A stretch of 64,000 bases of DNA, from assembly GCF_026914185.1 (NCBI RefSeq), contig NC_070570.1, positions 4,402,001-4,466,000 of the forward strand, in the 5' to 3' direction. This stretch comes from Puccinia triticina. Lineage: Eukaryota > Basidiomycota > Pucciniomycetes > Pucciniales > Pucciniaceae. The first letter of the stretch is position 1, and the number at the start of each line of letters is the position of its first letter. The translations under genes were made by a program, and so were the position numbers. The notes below the pieces were generated by a model. That model did not search any database, was not told the DNA's origin, and worked only from the letters and a program-made list of their open reading frames with translations. Shown here piece by piece: positions 43,450 through 56,000 of this stretch.

Positions 43450-43926
43450 AGTCGACAAAATCGCGTGATGAGTTTCCCACCTTTTGGTGGGAGGAAACTT
43501 CATCCTCAAGTTGCTCACTTTCCTCAAAACTTTGAGGATTTTTGGGCAGGGTTTGTGGAAGAGCTGCATCTTCCTGTTCATCCCACTCAAACTCAGAACA
43601 AGTACATAATTTTGTGATTTTAGAATGATTTTTATAAAATCACACTTCAAACTTTTTTTTGCTTGAACAAGCGGTTCAAGCACCCTGTGCACACCTAAAC
43701 AAGTCCTTGGGAGCTGAAAACAGACAGTTTTCAAAAATCATTATAAAATCAGTGCGGACCAGTACAACAGGATAAATAACACCAAAAGAAAGACAAGAAG
43801 CAGGCCTTACATGTCTGCTAAGGAAATTAGGTGGATAGGATCAAGGAAGGGGGTACAGGAGGAGGAAGTCAAAAAAGAGGGTTTTCCTGCGAAATCAAAA
43901 AACTCATCACGCGGGAATCCCGAATT
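43450..43926. mobile_element. Possible TIR element with CGCGTGATGAGTTT ends
   Basis: CGCGTGATGAGTTT near 43463 and its reverse complement near 43900 form a 14-bp inverted pair. No target duplication is clear and flanking bases diverge quickly, so this is tentative. Confidence 0.3.
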
Positions 43927-46093
43927 AAGGTATAGGCCTCCACTGGCGTGGAAAGCTCCGCTGCTTGCTCCCGCTCCCGCCCGGAGGCCTAGTTAAGCTC
44001 GACATCTTTAGTGTGATGTTGCCTCCAATGATGATTGGATGTGTTAGCAGGGCTAGATTGGCACTTAAACATCCCCTCCCCCCTCAAAGGTTTTGCAATA
44101 CTGACAGATGTGAGGGAGTGTATAGAGTTTACTTCTTTTTGCGGACAAGCATGGGGACCCTCTGGTTGACTGATACAAGGCAATGATGGCATGAGACGGC
44201 GGCCAACAACAATAGCCTACAGCTCTCCTTATGTGATGTGTTTCTCACCAAGGCTGTTGGAGTCATGGAACAAGCTGAACTTTCAAAGGGTGCAGATCAT
44301 CCGGGGGCAGGCAATCATCTGCACATACAATGGCGGCGCGCTTGGCAACAACAGCTCCCATGCACAAAGAAATATCACTATCAATTGCAGGAGCTCCGGA
44401 TCAACCATGGCAACAAGTAAGAGGCCAACAGTCAGACAATGACAATGGTGAATGCAGAGTCCATACCATGATGAATGATAGCTACCTCTTCTATTGGGTC
44501 TTTGAAATGGACCCGCTAATACTCCACTAACCTCCCCACACTCCCTCTCCCCCGTTCTCCCCATCCCCTTCTTTGTTAACTCCTTTATCTCCTCAGGGCA
44601 TCTCACTCTCTGTGTCTTTGTTTTTTTGGGGACAAAATATCTTGCGCAATAAAATTAGGCTATCATAATATCAAAATATTTTGCACAGTACACTTTGGCT
44701 ATCAGAATATTTGGCCAGGCATATGGTGGGATTGGAGGTATTTTCACAATTTTTTTTCTTTTTTTTTATCAAGAATATCTTAGAAAAAATGCTACAAACC
44801 ACTTCAAGTGGTTTCTGAGATATTTTTGAAATATTTGGGTGGATATCCTTGAAAATATTTCTTGTATTTATGGAAAATATTTCAGAAACCAATTGGAACA
44901 ATTTATGGTATACTTCAAATATCTGAAACACAGATGCTGTGACTTTTTCCTGGTGATGTATGTTCTGAATGATATAGAAAACATGTTGAACCTGCATTTA
45001 AACCACCTTAAAGATAGTTGACCATTGATTTTCATTCCATATGTTTTAAAAAGCAGTGATTGTTCTTAGTTTTTACCATGACCAAATCATCACCAAGGCT
45101 GTCACAACCAGTGTTGCAGAAACAGGTATAATTGATGAATGCTCTGTAAAACTCAGCCTGGTGTGCAGTGTTGCCTGGTGAATGCTTTAGCAAACATTTT
45201 GCAGAGCCAACTGTGAACAAGATTTTTGGTTTACAAGGTGTAGTGGGGGATGTGAAGTGAGTCTGAAAAGGGCTAAGCATGAAAATAGGGAGGGGGGGGG
45301 GAGCTGATCTTTCACTTGCGGGGAATGCAAAGTGCTTTTGGGGTAGGGTTGGTGGCCAACAGGCATTGGGGGGGGGGGAGTTGGTGCTACATGAGTACCA
45401 ATGGGAAACCTTGGGCTTGCCAAATCATGAGTTTGATGAGAAGGTCTGGGTTTGGCTGGAGGTTTTCATGATGTAGGCTGCAGAATCATGGGTTGAAAAG
45501 GGTGTGAAGGGGACTCAACAACAGGAGATGGGAATGTGGGGGGGTCTTACACCCTGCAGCAGTGTAGCCGCTTTGGCCTCTAGTTTACAAGAAAACAACA
45601 GAGTCCATTTGAAATTCCATCCAAAATCTTCAAAACCCAATTTGACTTGTGATCCCCCCCCCTACTTTGGATGGTTCCTGTGGGACAGTTTAATTTTTAT
45701 GGACTTGTTTGAATTAGAATTAGATAACAAAACATATTCCTGGGGCATTCCAAGTGAAGACTTAACTGTGGTACATTTGAAATTTTCTGAATGCCATTTA
45801 TAATTTCCTCTGTGGTGCTGTTACAAATTTGAGAGTAGGACAAGAGGCATATGTTAGCAGATCTGTTCAATATCAAGTGTTGAGTGAACTGGATGCCCAG
45901 AAGGCCCAAAGGCTATAACTAAATCAGCACAAAATGGAATCTGATTTGGTCTCAGGCAAGAATTGGGACAAAGAGTCTCTCTTTGAAGGTTCAATCAAGT
46001 CATGTGGATTTTTCCCATAGAAGACCAAGCTGCACTGGGTTGTAGAAAAAATCAAATTTCACATTTCCTTTTCCCTGTTGAGCACAAAGCATA
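43927..46093. other. Low-information spacer
   Basis: Contains a GC hairpin at about 43938-43992 (TAGGCCTCC with GGAGGCCTA), an AT-rich stretch with many AATATTT motifs at 44640-45000, and G runs near 45290 and 45370. No coding region is supported. Confidence 0.4.
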
Positions 46094-46298
46094 CACTGCA
46101 AAAGAGCTGGGTCAACTGTAAGCAGTTGACATGTGGGACCTTGAGGGAAGCTTGTGGTGCTACTCTAACGGTTTTCAAAGGGTTCAATGAACCAGTCTTC
46201 AATGCACAGTGACTGTACACAATGCACAGCCACTGCCTCAGATGCAATTATGCAAACAAGTGGGGTTACAATTGCAGCTTGGTTGGAGCAACAGTGAA

Positions 46299-46326
46299 AC
46301 CATTACAATACATGTATTGTAATGGT
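46299..46326. repeat. Perfect 28-bp palindrome
   Basis: Arms ACCATTACAATACA and TGTATTGTAATGGT meet at the ACATGT centre with no mismatch and no loop. Confidence 0.9.
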
Positions 46327-47082
46327 GGTTGCAGTGCATCATCATTGGCAAAAAATACATGTATCTTTCAAAATTTGTCCCAATGCGCTACCGCTGCAGT
46401 GTATATTATCAGGTTTGCCAATCTTCATTTCTCAGCGCATGGAGCAATCTTGGCCAGCCGCTACAAATCAAGCTTAACCAAGCCTTTCTGGAGGAGAGCC
46501 CCGCAGGGTCTCTGTCTCACAGAGAGGCTTGCCCCCAAGCCACCGATTTTGGTGTGAGAGCTGACAAGCCTGGGGCCCAACCAACCCCCATTTTTCCTTT
46601 GATCCATATATCTCACACCCATTTTTTGCTCAATAGGGACATGAGTGGTGCGGCCTTGTAGGCTAGCTTCTTGCGCAGGCAGCCATCCACTAATCAGCTT
46701 TTTATCCCCCCAGCTGGCCGCTGGACACCCTTGCAAATTCACTCCTGAGCTTGCTCCAACAAATCAAGGTTTTTTTCCAACTCTTGTACATCAAGCATAC
46801 CAATATAAAGATTATGCATTGATCATGAATTGAGAAGTGAAATTGTTCAAAAATATTCATTTTCATTTAATTACAAGCAGAAAATACTGCTTCCATGCAC
46901 TTACTAAAGATGCAGAAGTGTATAATCATTGCCAGAATCTTGGAAGCATGATTTTAAAAGCTTTAGGGCTTCAATTTGGCACCTGGGTGGCCCATTTGGC
47001 TCACAGGATGCTATGTTGGTGTGGTGTTGAAGTTTGACACCAGCCAAATGGGTTGAGGCGGTCCTCAGCGCTCACGCCAAAT

Positions 47083-47140
47083 TTTTACTCCCAAGTCCCT
47101 CCTTCGGAGGCGAGGGGCGCCAGCCTGCCAACTCAGAAGG
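47083..47140. repeat. GC-rich hairpin, family member
   Basis: AAGTCCCTCCTTCGGAGGCG is identical over 20 bp to the start of the hairpin at 38.1 kb; the right arm is diverged (GAAGGAAGGACT). Confidence 0.7.
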
Positions 47141-47327
47141 AAGGACTGACTAAGTTTGGCTACAAATACACAGTATTGCCAATGCGCTACCGCTGCAATG
47201 TTAAGGCGCTTTTTTTAAAATACGCTACTGGCCGCTGCAAATACATTTAGCGCAGCGGTTTCAGCGTTGGTTGGGGCATCCTGCATGTCAACTTTGAGCA
47301 GTTGACCCAGTTGAGTTTGCAGTGATA

Positions 47328-47516
47328 CAAGCTTGAAGTTTTTCATTTGTGCAATAACAGCAAGAGCAAAAGAAAAGTTAAATACAAAACAGGCATGCTA
47401 CGGAGGCAAAGGATAGAATCATCAAACACTATCGGACTAATGGTAAACCAGTCGGATCAGGTCTCGAGACGGGGTCGAATCGGTTGAGTGACCACTGAGG
47501 ATTATTGAGGTTGAAT
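47328..47516. other. No gene seen
   Basis: Short AT-rich flank of the CACTG element. Confidence 0.4.
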
Positions 47517-47762
47517 TCAGGAAGAAATAAGAAGCCGGAGAGAGCAGTCGGGGAAGCTGATCAGCCAGTCAGAGAAAAGAATTTGCGAGAGCGAGTCGGC
47601 CGCTTGTCGATCGCTGATTAAAATGGAGAGGGGCTGATAAGATTTAGGAATATACGGATAAGACAGAACGTTACCAAAGCTGACCTCTCTCAGAATATCT
47701 TTCAAGATCTTATCCGGGATGATCGAGGAGCACTTTTCGAGGTCTACCAGAGAGGTTCTCAT
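47517..47762 (-). CDS. Possible first exon of an F-box-like protein
   Basis: ATG at 47762 opens MRTSLVDLEKCSSIIPDKIL and KDILREVSFG. IIPDKILKDILREVS resembles the start of an F-box. GTAACG follows at SFG, so the exon may end there. Further exons could not be traced, and the CACTG element lies only 190 bp downstream; the gene may be truncated. Confidence 0.25.
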   Translation of the reverse strand: MRTSLVDLEKCSSIIPDKILKDILREVSFGNVLSYPYIPKSYQPLSILISDRQAADSLSQILFSDWLISFPDCSLRLLISS

Positions 47763-48712
47763 GTGGGACGAGCGGTTTACGATGCGAGCTGGGTGGGTCC
47801 GAGTCGCAAAGTTATTAGGACAGGAGCAGGTCGTGGGGTGTTGGTGACGCCCGATAGCTTAGAGGCGAGACTAGGCGGGCGAAAGATCGATAAGAGCGGC
47901 CGCTTCGGGCGCCATCAAGGGTTAAGAGAAGAGCAAATCGGACATCAACCTACGTTTTGTTGCCGGCACCGGGATCCGTCCTAGTGTCAATATTCAACAG
48001 GGCTTCTGTTATTCGACAACTGTCATTAAAGAGTAACACAGGCAAAGAGAGACTGACCTCGATGGTCGAGATGTCTATGAGGAGCAATGATCAATCTCGT
48101 TCTTCGTGAAGCCTGGATTCCCGATCAAAACGTTTGGATCAGACAATCAGTATCACTGCAATCAGTATAAGAATGTTTTGCTCTTAAGTCAGGGAGGGAG
48201 GAAACGTGGAGTGGCATAACGTACAGTGAATGCGAGCCCAGGCCACCTTGCTTCGGTTCTTCGAGTCGATTGCTGGATGGGGAGAGACTCTCAAGAAGTT
48301 GATCTTGGCGAAAACCCTCAGAGGCCATCACCGAGCACGGGATGGCCTGACATCATCATCGGGCCGGCATATCTCCAAGCCGACGCAGTAACCGCAGCAA
48401 CATCTGGCCCGCTCGAATCCCGAGGAAGTTGAGCTTCATTAAAATTTCAACCGCATTTCTTCTGATGGTCTTGAAGGTGATATCCTCGTTGATCTGATCA
48501 TTGTCTTCATCATTCGGCTGGTCCAAGAGGTTGATTCAGAGTAAACATATTACTCGGCAGCATCACCCTTGATCGCATATTCATCAGGTTCCGAGACCAG
48601 AAGATCGGATATTGAACCGATAGGTCTAACCTCGAATACAATCTAAGATCAGTTAGCAGCAGTCGAAGACAACCCTTCTTTGCTACGAATCAACTGTTCT
48701 CCTCTTGGTATA
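47763..48712. other. Spacer, coding status unclear
   Basis: Composition is gene-like (about 50% GC, few homopolymers), but no exon could be supported on either strand. Confidence 0.3.
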
Positions 48713-48715
48713 TCA

Positions 48716-48980
48716 ATCAAAGGAATCAGAGCCACACTTCATAACATTCAGCATGTACTGGCCATAATGTGATGACCACTGCAAGTTTCTTTGATAGTCG
48801 GATATTGAAACCGAAAGAGAATGAATGGCAAGCAGATATATCAGTTGCTGAAATAGATGACTATCTCGAAGCCTCTTCGAATGCAATAGATGTGGGGTCC
48901 AATGGCCGCGAAACGAGGACATTCCCTCAGTGATTGAGGTCTTGGAGGTATCATTGTAATACACCTTCCAACCTCTCGCG
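48716..48980 (-). CDS. Possible terminal exon of an unidentified protein
   Basis: After an acceptor (CATATGCAG) the frame reads EPVARGWKVYYNDTSKTSIT, then an internal hydrophobic stretch LIYLLAIHSLSVSI, and ends MKCGSDSFD with TGA. An upstream exon ending at a GTTAGC donor near 49060 could join it. No family is recognised. Confidence 0.3.
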
Positions 48981-49060
48981 ACTGGCTCCACTGCATATGA
49001 AAAAGGAGGAGGTTAGTGGGACAAAGCTTGCGTGAACATGAATGAAGAAAGTGTGGCTAA

Positions 49061-50450
49061 CCTAAAGTGGATCCATTGCCGAGTGTATGCAACAAGTGAA
49101 TTTGGTCATGGCATCATAGGATAAACCCTATTGCTCAGACATTTATCATCGTGGTCAGTTGGATGATCACAAATGAAAACCGTTGACAATCAAGCGAGGG
49201 CTGAATCATTGTAGGGTAGAAACATCAGAATCAGCGAGGAAAATATGGCAAGCGTTTTGTTTGTCCGATCACTTTGCCACTACGTACCTCATGTTCGCTC
49301 GCCTGATCAGCTCATAAAATAAATATCAAAGGTTGGGGTGGTACATGAGACCGTTCCCATCGAATGGAAGCGAATGCAGCTCTGTGGTGTGGCTCAGCGG
49401 ATAGGACCGCGCACCTGGTGTGAGAAGACTACCTGGTCAAGCTCAACGCTGATCCTGAGAAGATTTAAAAATAGTTAGTTACCATATTTCGTTTCAGAAG
49501 AAGAAGAAAAATCCTAGCTCACCCATGCCATCCTATCGATCGAATGTGTGGATATAGCACAAGACTGCGTCTGTCTTTGAGTGCCTCACCTTACGAGGTG
49601 GTCAGTCAATCCAATTCAAAGGTCGATAAAAAGTATCAAAATGAGCGTTGATAAATGTACACTCGGTTGGATAAGACCAACTTGAGAACAGAAATCCAGC
49701 TCTACGGGATAACTACCCCACAACACATGGGTTGCAAGACTTGCAACGAAGCGACTTGTAACGAAGATACTTGCAACGAAGCGACTTGCTTCATAGATGA
49801 TAAAACAGCCACAATGATCGATGATTGAGATTATCGGAGGGATCAAAATGGATGATCGGAAGGATCACGGTGTGTGAAGACATGGTCAAAGGATCCTAAG
49901 CTTCAAGAGTCATCTGAATCAGATGCATGAAAAAAGAAGGCTACAGTTCACTGTGTAGGGTAGGCCGATGATGATACTTCGATCGTTGGTCACATGGCTG
50001 TCATGATGATGCCTGGATAAAGAGGGATATGACGGATATGGTCGTGGACGCCTGAACGCAATGCCCGAGTGAAAGTCAGGTGCACGGCAGCGAGAGTACT
50101 CTGGAGAAAACGACTGGAGGAAGACCTCAGTCAACAACGAAAGAGAATATATAAGACGCTTTGGGGTTGAGCTGTGCGAATTAATCAGGCCTGAGTTGAC
50201 TGGGCACCCGAAGGTTCAAAATGGACGGAATAGGAATAATCCTGACGATGGAGAATCTGGGCAATGCAGATGAGGAATACGAAGACTGGTAGTCTGTTAG
50301 AAGTGGAAATCATGAAGGAAAAAGTCTGGAGGGGGAGAGCTCTGAATGGGGGGGAGGGAAGCAGAGGGGAGCTGATGGGGAAGAAGATGGAGCGAGATGG
50401 AGGCCCTTTTTAAGTCTACTGAAGTTCGAAAAAAGAAAGCACAAGTCTTT
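49061..50450. other. Spacer with short repeats
   Basis: About 49735-49790 repeats ACTTG(C/T)AACGAAG three times. AATATATAAGAC near 50145 is TATA-like. No gene is supported. Confidence 0.35.
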
Positions 50451-50606
50451 GGGGCACACTAGGTCACAATGCGTCAGTTTTGGCCCAACGGAATCCGACC
50501 AATCCTGACGCGCCGTTGGATATTCTTTGGGGCACACGAAGTCACACTACGACAGTGCTGGCCCAACGGAATCCGACCAATCCTGGCGCGCCGTTGGATA
50601 TGGAAA
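50451..50606. repeat. Two tandem copies of a 78-bp unit
   Basis: Units start GGGGCACAC at 50451 and 50529. Each contains CCCAACGGAATCCGACCAAT and a CAACGG...CCGTTGG inverted pair. The copies differ at a handful of positions. Confidence 0.85.
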
Positions 50607-50874
50607 ACTCGGGGAACAAACACGATGCTTTTTTTTCTTGTCCTTTGTAATAGTATGAGTTTACAGTCTATGTGAAAATCTACCACCGAGCCAAATGACG
50701 GTTTGTAAACTCTCCTTTTGCGTTACTTGCCGCTAGGCAATACAAACATCAAAGGGTTGTTGAACCTAGTTAAATTTGTTTGTAAGTATTCTTCTCTGGG
50801 GCTACACTGTCACGCCAGTCATGTGAAGCTGTAACTCGACTGCAGCCTGCTTTTCGGGTACGTAGCATGATATT

Positions 50875-51330
50875 TCAGGGATCAACAGTCGAATCAAGCA
50901 CCGAGGAGATGGTTTGTCCTCCTCCCCCAAAGACATGAATGCCGACCACTTCAAGCTCTCGAGGCACAGGAGATCCAACTGTTTCTGTAGCCTTCAGTCG
51001 GTATCTTATCCGTTTGGAGTAGTACGTATCCTGGAAGGCATCAGCAAATCGGTATATACTCTAATGAAGTACAATGTTAGAAGCCCTTGAGCAATGTTGA
51101 CAGAATCTATCTTCTACAGCCCACCATGTAGTGTATGTACACATGAGTCGTCTCTGGTTCTAACCATCTTGCTCTCTCCCAAGCTATGTAGCAAAAGTTC
51201 AAGCATGATATTCACCGCCAGATAGCTTTTTTTCTCTCCATGCTGAACCCACAATGTGATATTGTATATAACATGAAGCTTGGATAATTTGAAGATGGAG
51301 GGGGATGTATAATACTAAATAGTCCTTCCA
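50875..51330 (-). CDS. 3' end of an unidentified spliced gene
   Basis: The last exon (51060-50875) follows a CATTAG acceptor and encodes SIYRFADAFQDTYYSKRIRY, then VPRELEVVGIHVFGGGG and a TGA. The frame has the composition of an ordered enzyme C-terminus. Upstream, an exon-like frame reading RWLEPETTHVYIHYM (about 51150-51100) joins it in phase through a GTGGGC donor. Competing frames remain open in 51160-51330, so exon structure there is unresolved. A secreted hydrolase is possible but not shown. Confidence 0.45.
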
Positions 51331-53029
51331 TTGCCAGGCAATACCCTCACGGGGGACTTGAGGTTCTGAGGCTCTACTGATGAGGAAGGGTCAGTTTTGC
51401 ATTCCTTTAATACAGATGCGATTTGCACAAGGGTGCAATTCTAAAATGTCCAGGGAATCGTAGACTTGATATCGGGCTGGTGAATCCTTGGCGGCCTCTA
51501 GAAAAGTTTGCTCGCCGGTGCCTTGAATTCATGCATCCCTCTTCGACCAGCCGCATGTCAATGAGGATAAATTGCACCAGCCTTTTGCTCCCAACGGACC
51601 CTTCCTTGGTGGTTGACCGCTCATGTCATAGCTTCGAGTAACTATACATCTCCCAATTGGACGGCCATTCTAGACCGCGCGAACGACGGGTGCAATAGCA
51701 GTCTGAGTGCGCAATTTCTATGCATAGATATTACTTATTTCCCAGCCTGATAGAAGCAACTTCTCCTTCACCCGTACTACTGTTTCACGTAGTCTATGTT
51801 ACCAATTTTTACCAACAACAAATATCAATTACGGCTATCACTCTATTGAACACAGGAAGTGATTCTCCAGTTGAATTAACTTTCACATGTTACTCTTTCT
51901 CTAGCGCCTAGCTATCCCTTCCGGATTCAAATGTAAAGATGGTTTGAAACCGCATGCTGAACCTTACTATTGCGGCAGAAATAGATTTGAATCAGATACA
52001 CAGGGCAGAATATTTCTACACGACGAAGGGATGGACTACATACCCTCTTAAGTCCGCTCTAAACCCGGTCGACGTAAGAAATATTTATAATTAGAACATA
52101 TCTGCCCATATTCTATTCAGGGATCCAGCTAAGCTACGTGCAAAGGTGAAAAATCCACCTGCCTTAACTTCAGGATCGGCGACAGGATCATCGAAAAGAA
52201 CCGCGAGAGGCATGGATCACTCAATCCTTCTTACTGTTGAGAACTCAGGTACATAGGTTTTTTGGTTTGCATTGGCTTTGAGTAAAACCAACTGAGACGG
52301 CTTGTAGAAATAAGTTGTAGGAGAAGGAGAACCGCATTTCGGTTATTTATTTTAGTGGGGCAGCAACATACAAGTGTAGCAATAAACTACTTCCTAACAT
52401 GCGTTGATTCACACAACAAATGTGGGAGTTTTGGAATAATTCAAGGGTAATTTTTATGAGAAATGTAACAGAGCAGAAAAGCTTGTGTTTATCAAAAATG
52501 CAGGCCAATTATTCAAGTTAAAATAGTTGACTTGAGTACCACTTATTTCAAGGTTCCTAATTCCCAAGACAACTGTGGTAGGAAAATCTGGAAGATTGAA
52601 TATTTGGTAAGTGGGCTTGGTTTGGGAAGCAGTTTGGGTTCCGGGTGAAATTGGCCCAGCTTGGGTGCTAAGGTTGTGGGTTTTCCTGGGTTTGGGCACC
52701 CAACAAGTGAAGCAATTCCCAGATCATGCCATGCAATCATGTTCAATTATGTTCCAAGTTTGATATAACCTTTGGCTTCATCAAAACACTAAGGTTTTTA
52801 CTGGAGGGCTGCATCCTTTGAGTGCTTCAACTCTGAGGGATCTAAAAAGGATTGGTACATATATTTATTGCATAAGTGGATTTTTTTCATCAAAAATAAT
52901 CTAAATTTACAGAAAAGAGAATATCAGTAACTGCTAACTTGCTATCCAAGAAAATTGGTTCAATCAAAATGAATCTCACTATCATCTCTAGAACTTAAGA
53001 CTTGCCTTTGTTGATTATGGATGATGGTT
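51331..53029. other. Spacer, possible further upstream exons of the unidentified gene
   Basis: About 51420-51640 is open on both strands and may be exonic. From about 51700 to 53029 the sequence is AT-rich with no supported exon, except that 52454-52746 is open on minus without splice support. Confidence 0.3.
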
Positions 53030-56000
53030 TCACTTGCCAACATTATTGTAACAGTAGTCACGTGGACCTTGTCCCGGGTTGAGGAAATAACTGCTCAGCA
53101 CGTAAACATTGGAATCAAGTGTGAAAGGTTTCCCCAATGTCAGTTGCTCATTTGTATCTAAAATAGATATCTTTGGGAAGGAGACTCACTTTGGGAATGG
53201 GACTGTCAATCCTGCCCCTCCTTGAAATAGGAAGGTGCAGATAAGAATGGCCATTTGGGTTCCTCCATCAAGTGCTGCACTCAATATGTAACTATATGCA
53301 TAGTATTGAAGTATATTCTGATGTTAGAAACAATGATGCAATCTATGCTCTTTTGAATCTCTGTCTTATTCTCATCAAATATCAAAACATTTCAACAAAT
53401 TAACTGACTTGTATTTATCATACCTTGTTTTTTGTGGAGAAATCAACAGAATGAATCAGAATTTGAGCTTTAGCATTCATGTTTGATTTGCAAAAAATAT
53501 ATAAATCTGGCTGAAATACATCTCTGAACTCACCAGGATTTATGGTACTTTTTCATGTAGAATTGAGACATGAATCCAATGATTAGCTTCATAGTTGCAC
53601 CACTTGTGAGTCCTGGATGAATTGAATCAGCTTGGATAGGGTATTGAAAAACATATTTGAATGCATACCTTGAATTGATACATAGAATGTTCCAGCAATC
53701 AATGCAACATTGATCTTTGAAAATATCATCTTGGGATAGTACTTCTGTAAAAAATGGAAGGGGATGGGTAATAAAAATCCTGCTACCAGGCTCCATGGGA
53801 CAAATGACTTGGATGAAGTAGGCAAATAATTCAATTGGAAGTAAGCAATCTGGAGAACCCATTTTAATTTTTAAGAAATCAAATGTTTTTGTTCTTCAAC
53901 CCTCACATATCTTTTTCCTGCTCCATATAGTCTTTTTCCAAATATTCCCCAGCTTTTTTGTTTCAATCAAAAAAAGTTCAATTCTTCATGACCACTATTG
54001 AGTGTAATGTAATTTCAACTTACGTTACTGACTGTGCCTCAAATGAAGTGAGATGCATGCCTGAAAAAGCTGAGTTTCCTTCAGGTTTGAGGAGGGCTTC
54101 TCTTTCTGAAGACTGTTTGGTATTTCACATGTGAATTTTAAATATTGTTTGGGGATAAAGAAAGTGCTTACCAAAATACTTAAAAATACAGCAAAGTTTA
54201 TAAGGACTCCAATTACCCTGAGTAAGCAAAATCAGAACAATTTGGGAACCTTCAAAAAATGGATTATACTATGATTTTGATATCCGCTTATATCTTGGAG
54301 TGGCTTACGTTCCAATGAGCTGGCCAACTACAATGGAAAACTGTGTAGTTATATGCAGACACAAATTTTGATTAGAGCCATTATATTTCAATGCACTTGA
54401 AAATCAAAAGAGAATCTCTCAACTGTGGCATACCGAGGAGAGGTGCATGTACTTTTTTCCATTTGGTCAAAAGTATATCCACAAAGTAAATATTTCAATT
54501 TTGGGATGTTAAGGCTTGAAGTAGAAAGTATTTGATAGTGAAGTAACTCACTTGACCACTTCAAAATGTTTTTTTATAAAAGAGTCAGTTAAGTGTCACC
54601 AGATGAAGCAAAATAGGAACTTACAGTTTGAGCTCTTATGTAAAAACAATGAGAATATGAAGCAAAAACTTTAGTATAGGAGTGTGAAAATTTTCAAAAA
54701 GCTTTGAGAGAAGATGCTTAGTTCTTAAGAATTACCTTTTAGCATCAATGTGGATTGTGACGCTATAAATTGAAGCATCAGCTCACAGATATGTCATGGC
54801 ATAGATTGACAGTCATATTTTACCTGTTGAGGATCCAAATCTGAACAAAACGCATGCAGATGTGATATTCAATAAGTCTCTAGCTATAGGTTTTAAACTG
54901 GATTTGGAAGACTTTTACGTTGTAAACCACATTGTTCCAACAGCATTTCCTGGAAACAAGAGACCACTGTTTTTTTTTTTGGTTTCAATTGATCATTGTC
55001 ATTATGCATACACAGCATCTAAGCATTCAATTGAATGTGGAGTGTTACTTACCCTAGCATCTGAACCACTGGTTTGTGTAAAAAGGGTTTTCTTAATTCC
55101 CCTGGATAAAGTGAAAATGAAGTGAATCTAAAATTTCTTCTTACCCGGAGAAGTGTGCAGTCTGATACCCGTTGAACCATAAAAAAACCCTGAGGCAAGA
55201 CTGGAATCATGCAAGAATGAGTTTTTCCAAAGAAAACACACATTTTCCGTTTTAGACGCACCTTAGTAAAGCGGATATCACAATTGCCGAGGTAAGTCCC
55301 CAGGCGGAGAGTCCAGATTTATTCAAATAAGAAGCTATGAACGCCAAGGCGATTGAGAATACCAAGAGGACAACAAAAGCCCTGCTCCAAAAAATCGACA
55401 TGATGAGTATTGGACGTAATGGAAAAATGCTTAGGTCCCAAAAGATTCATTCAAAAAGACTGACCACATAGGAAAATCTTTGAATTTTTTGCAAGTCAAG
55501 CGGTGAGGGTCTGTTTCGATTTGCTTTCTTGTGATCAAATCTTTGATAGTCCTCCAATTTTGCAGTATCGCTGCCGTAAAAGCGGCAGCAGTGGCCAGAC
55601 ACATGCAGGCCTTTCCGATGATATAAGCGGAGGAGAAAAATGGAAGCCCCAACTTTTCCACTGCTTCAGCATTCTCCGTTCCGTCGATGTTAATTATTGC
55701 GGCGGTGTTATATGAATTTCCGTTGTGATCCAATAGCTCAAATGATATGAACGGCATAGAACCTCCACCTTAATTCATCAAACACTTCAGCTATATTCAC
55801 CATAAAAATCTCAACAGCTCTCTTACCTAACCAGTTATACTTATAAGCAGCTGAAAACAGGAATATGGCACCTATATGCGCAATGAGTAGGTTCCACTGC
55901 GTTGAAAATAATATTTAGAATGCGGGGGATAAGAAGAGTCGCGAGTGGTAGACTTGCTGACCTGTGCATCAAGCGGAGTATACAAAGGTCCGTGTGCTCC

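Larger units (their letters stand above)
46094..47324. mobile_element. 1231-bp CACTG-ended element (long relative of the MITEs)
   Basis: Left end CACTGCAAAAGAGCTGGGTC, right end its inverted counterpart ending in TTTGCAGTG, both followed inward by the GTCAACTG...CAGTTGAC motif. ATA flanks both sides (46091-46093 and 47325-47327), a 3-bp target duplication. The interior carries a 28-bp perfect palindrome, two GCGCTACCGCTGC repeats and two GC-rich hairpin segments, but no transposase. It is a non-autonomous element loaded with other repeats. Confidence 0.8.

Noticed and set aside
49380..49450. tRNA gene, from a TGGCTCAGCGGATAG segment resembling an A box
   Set aside because: The D-stem does not pair properly, the B-box-like GGTCAAGCTC is poor, and no acceptor stem could be formed.
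51423..51641. 72-aa plus-strand ORF, or rRNA-related sequence
   Set aside because: Both strands are open and no known 18S, 5.8S or 25S signature is present; no choice could be supported.
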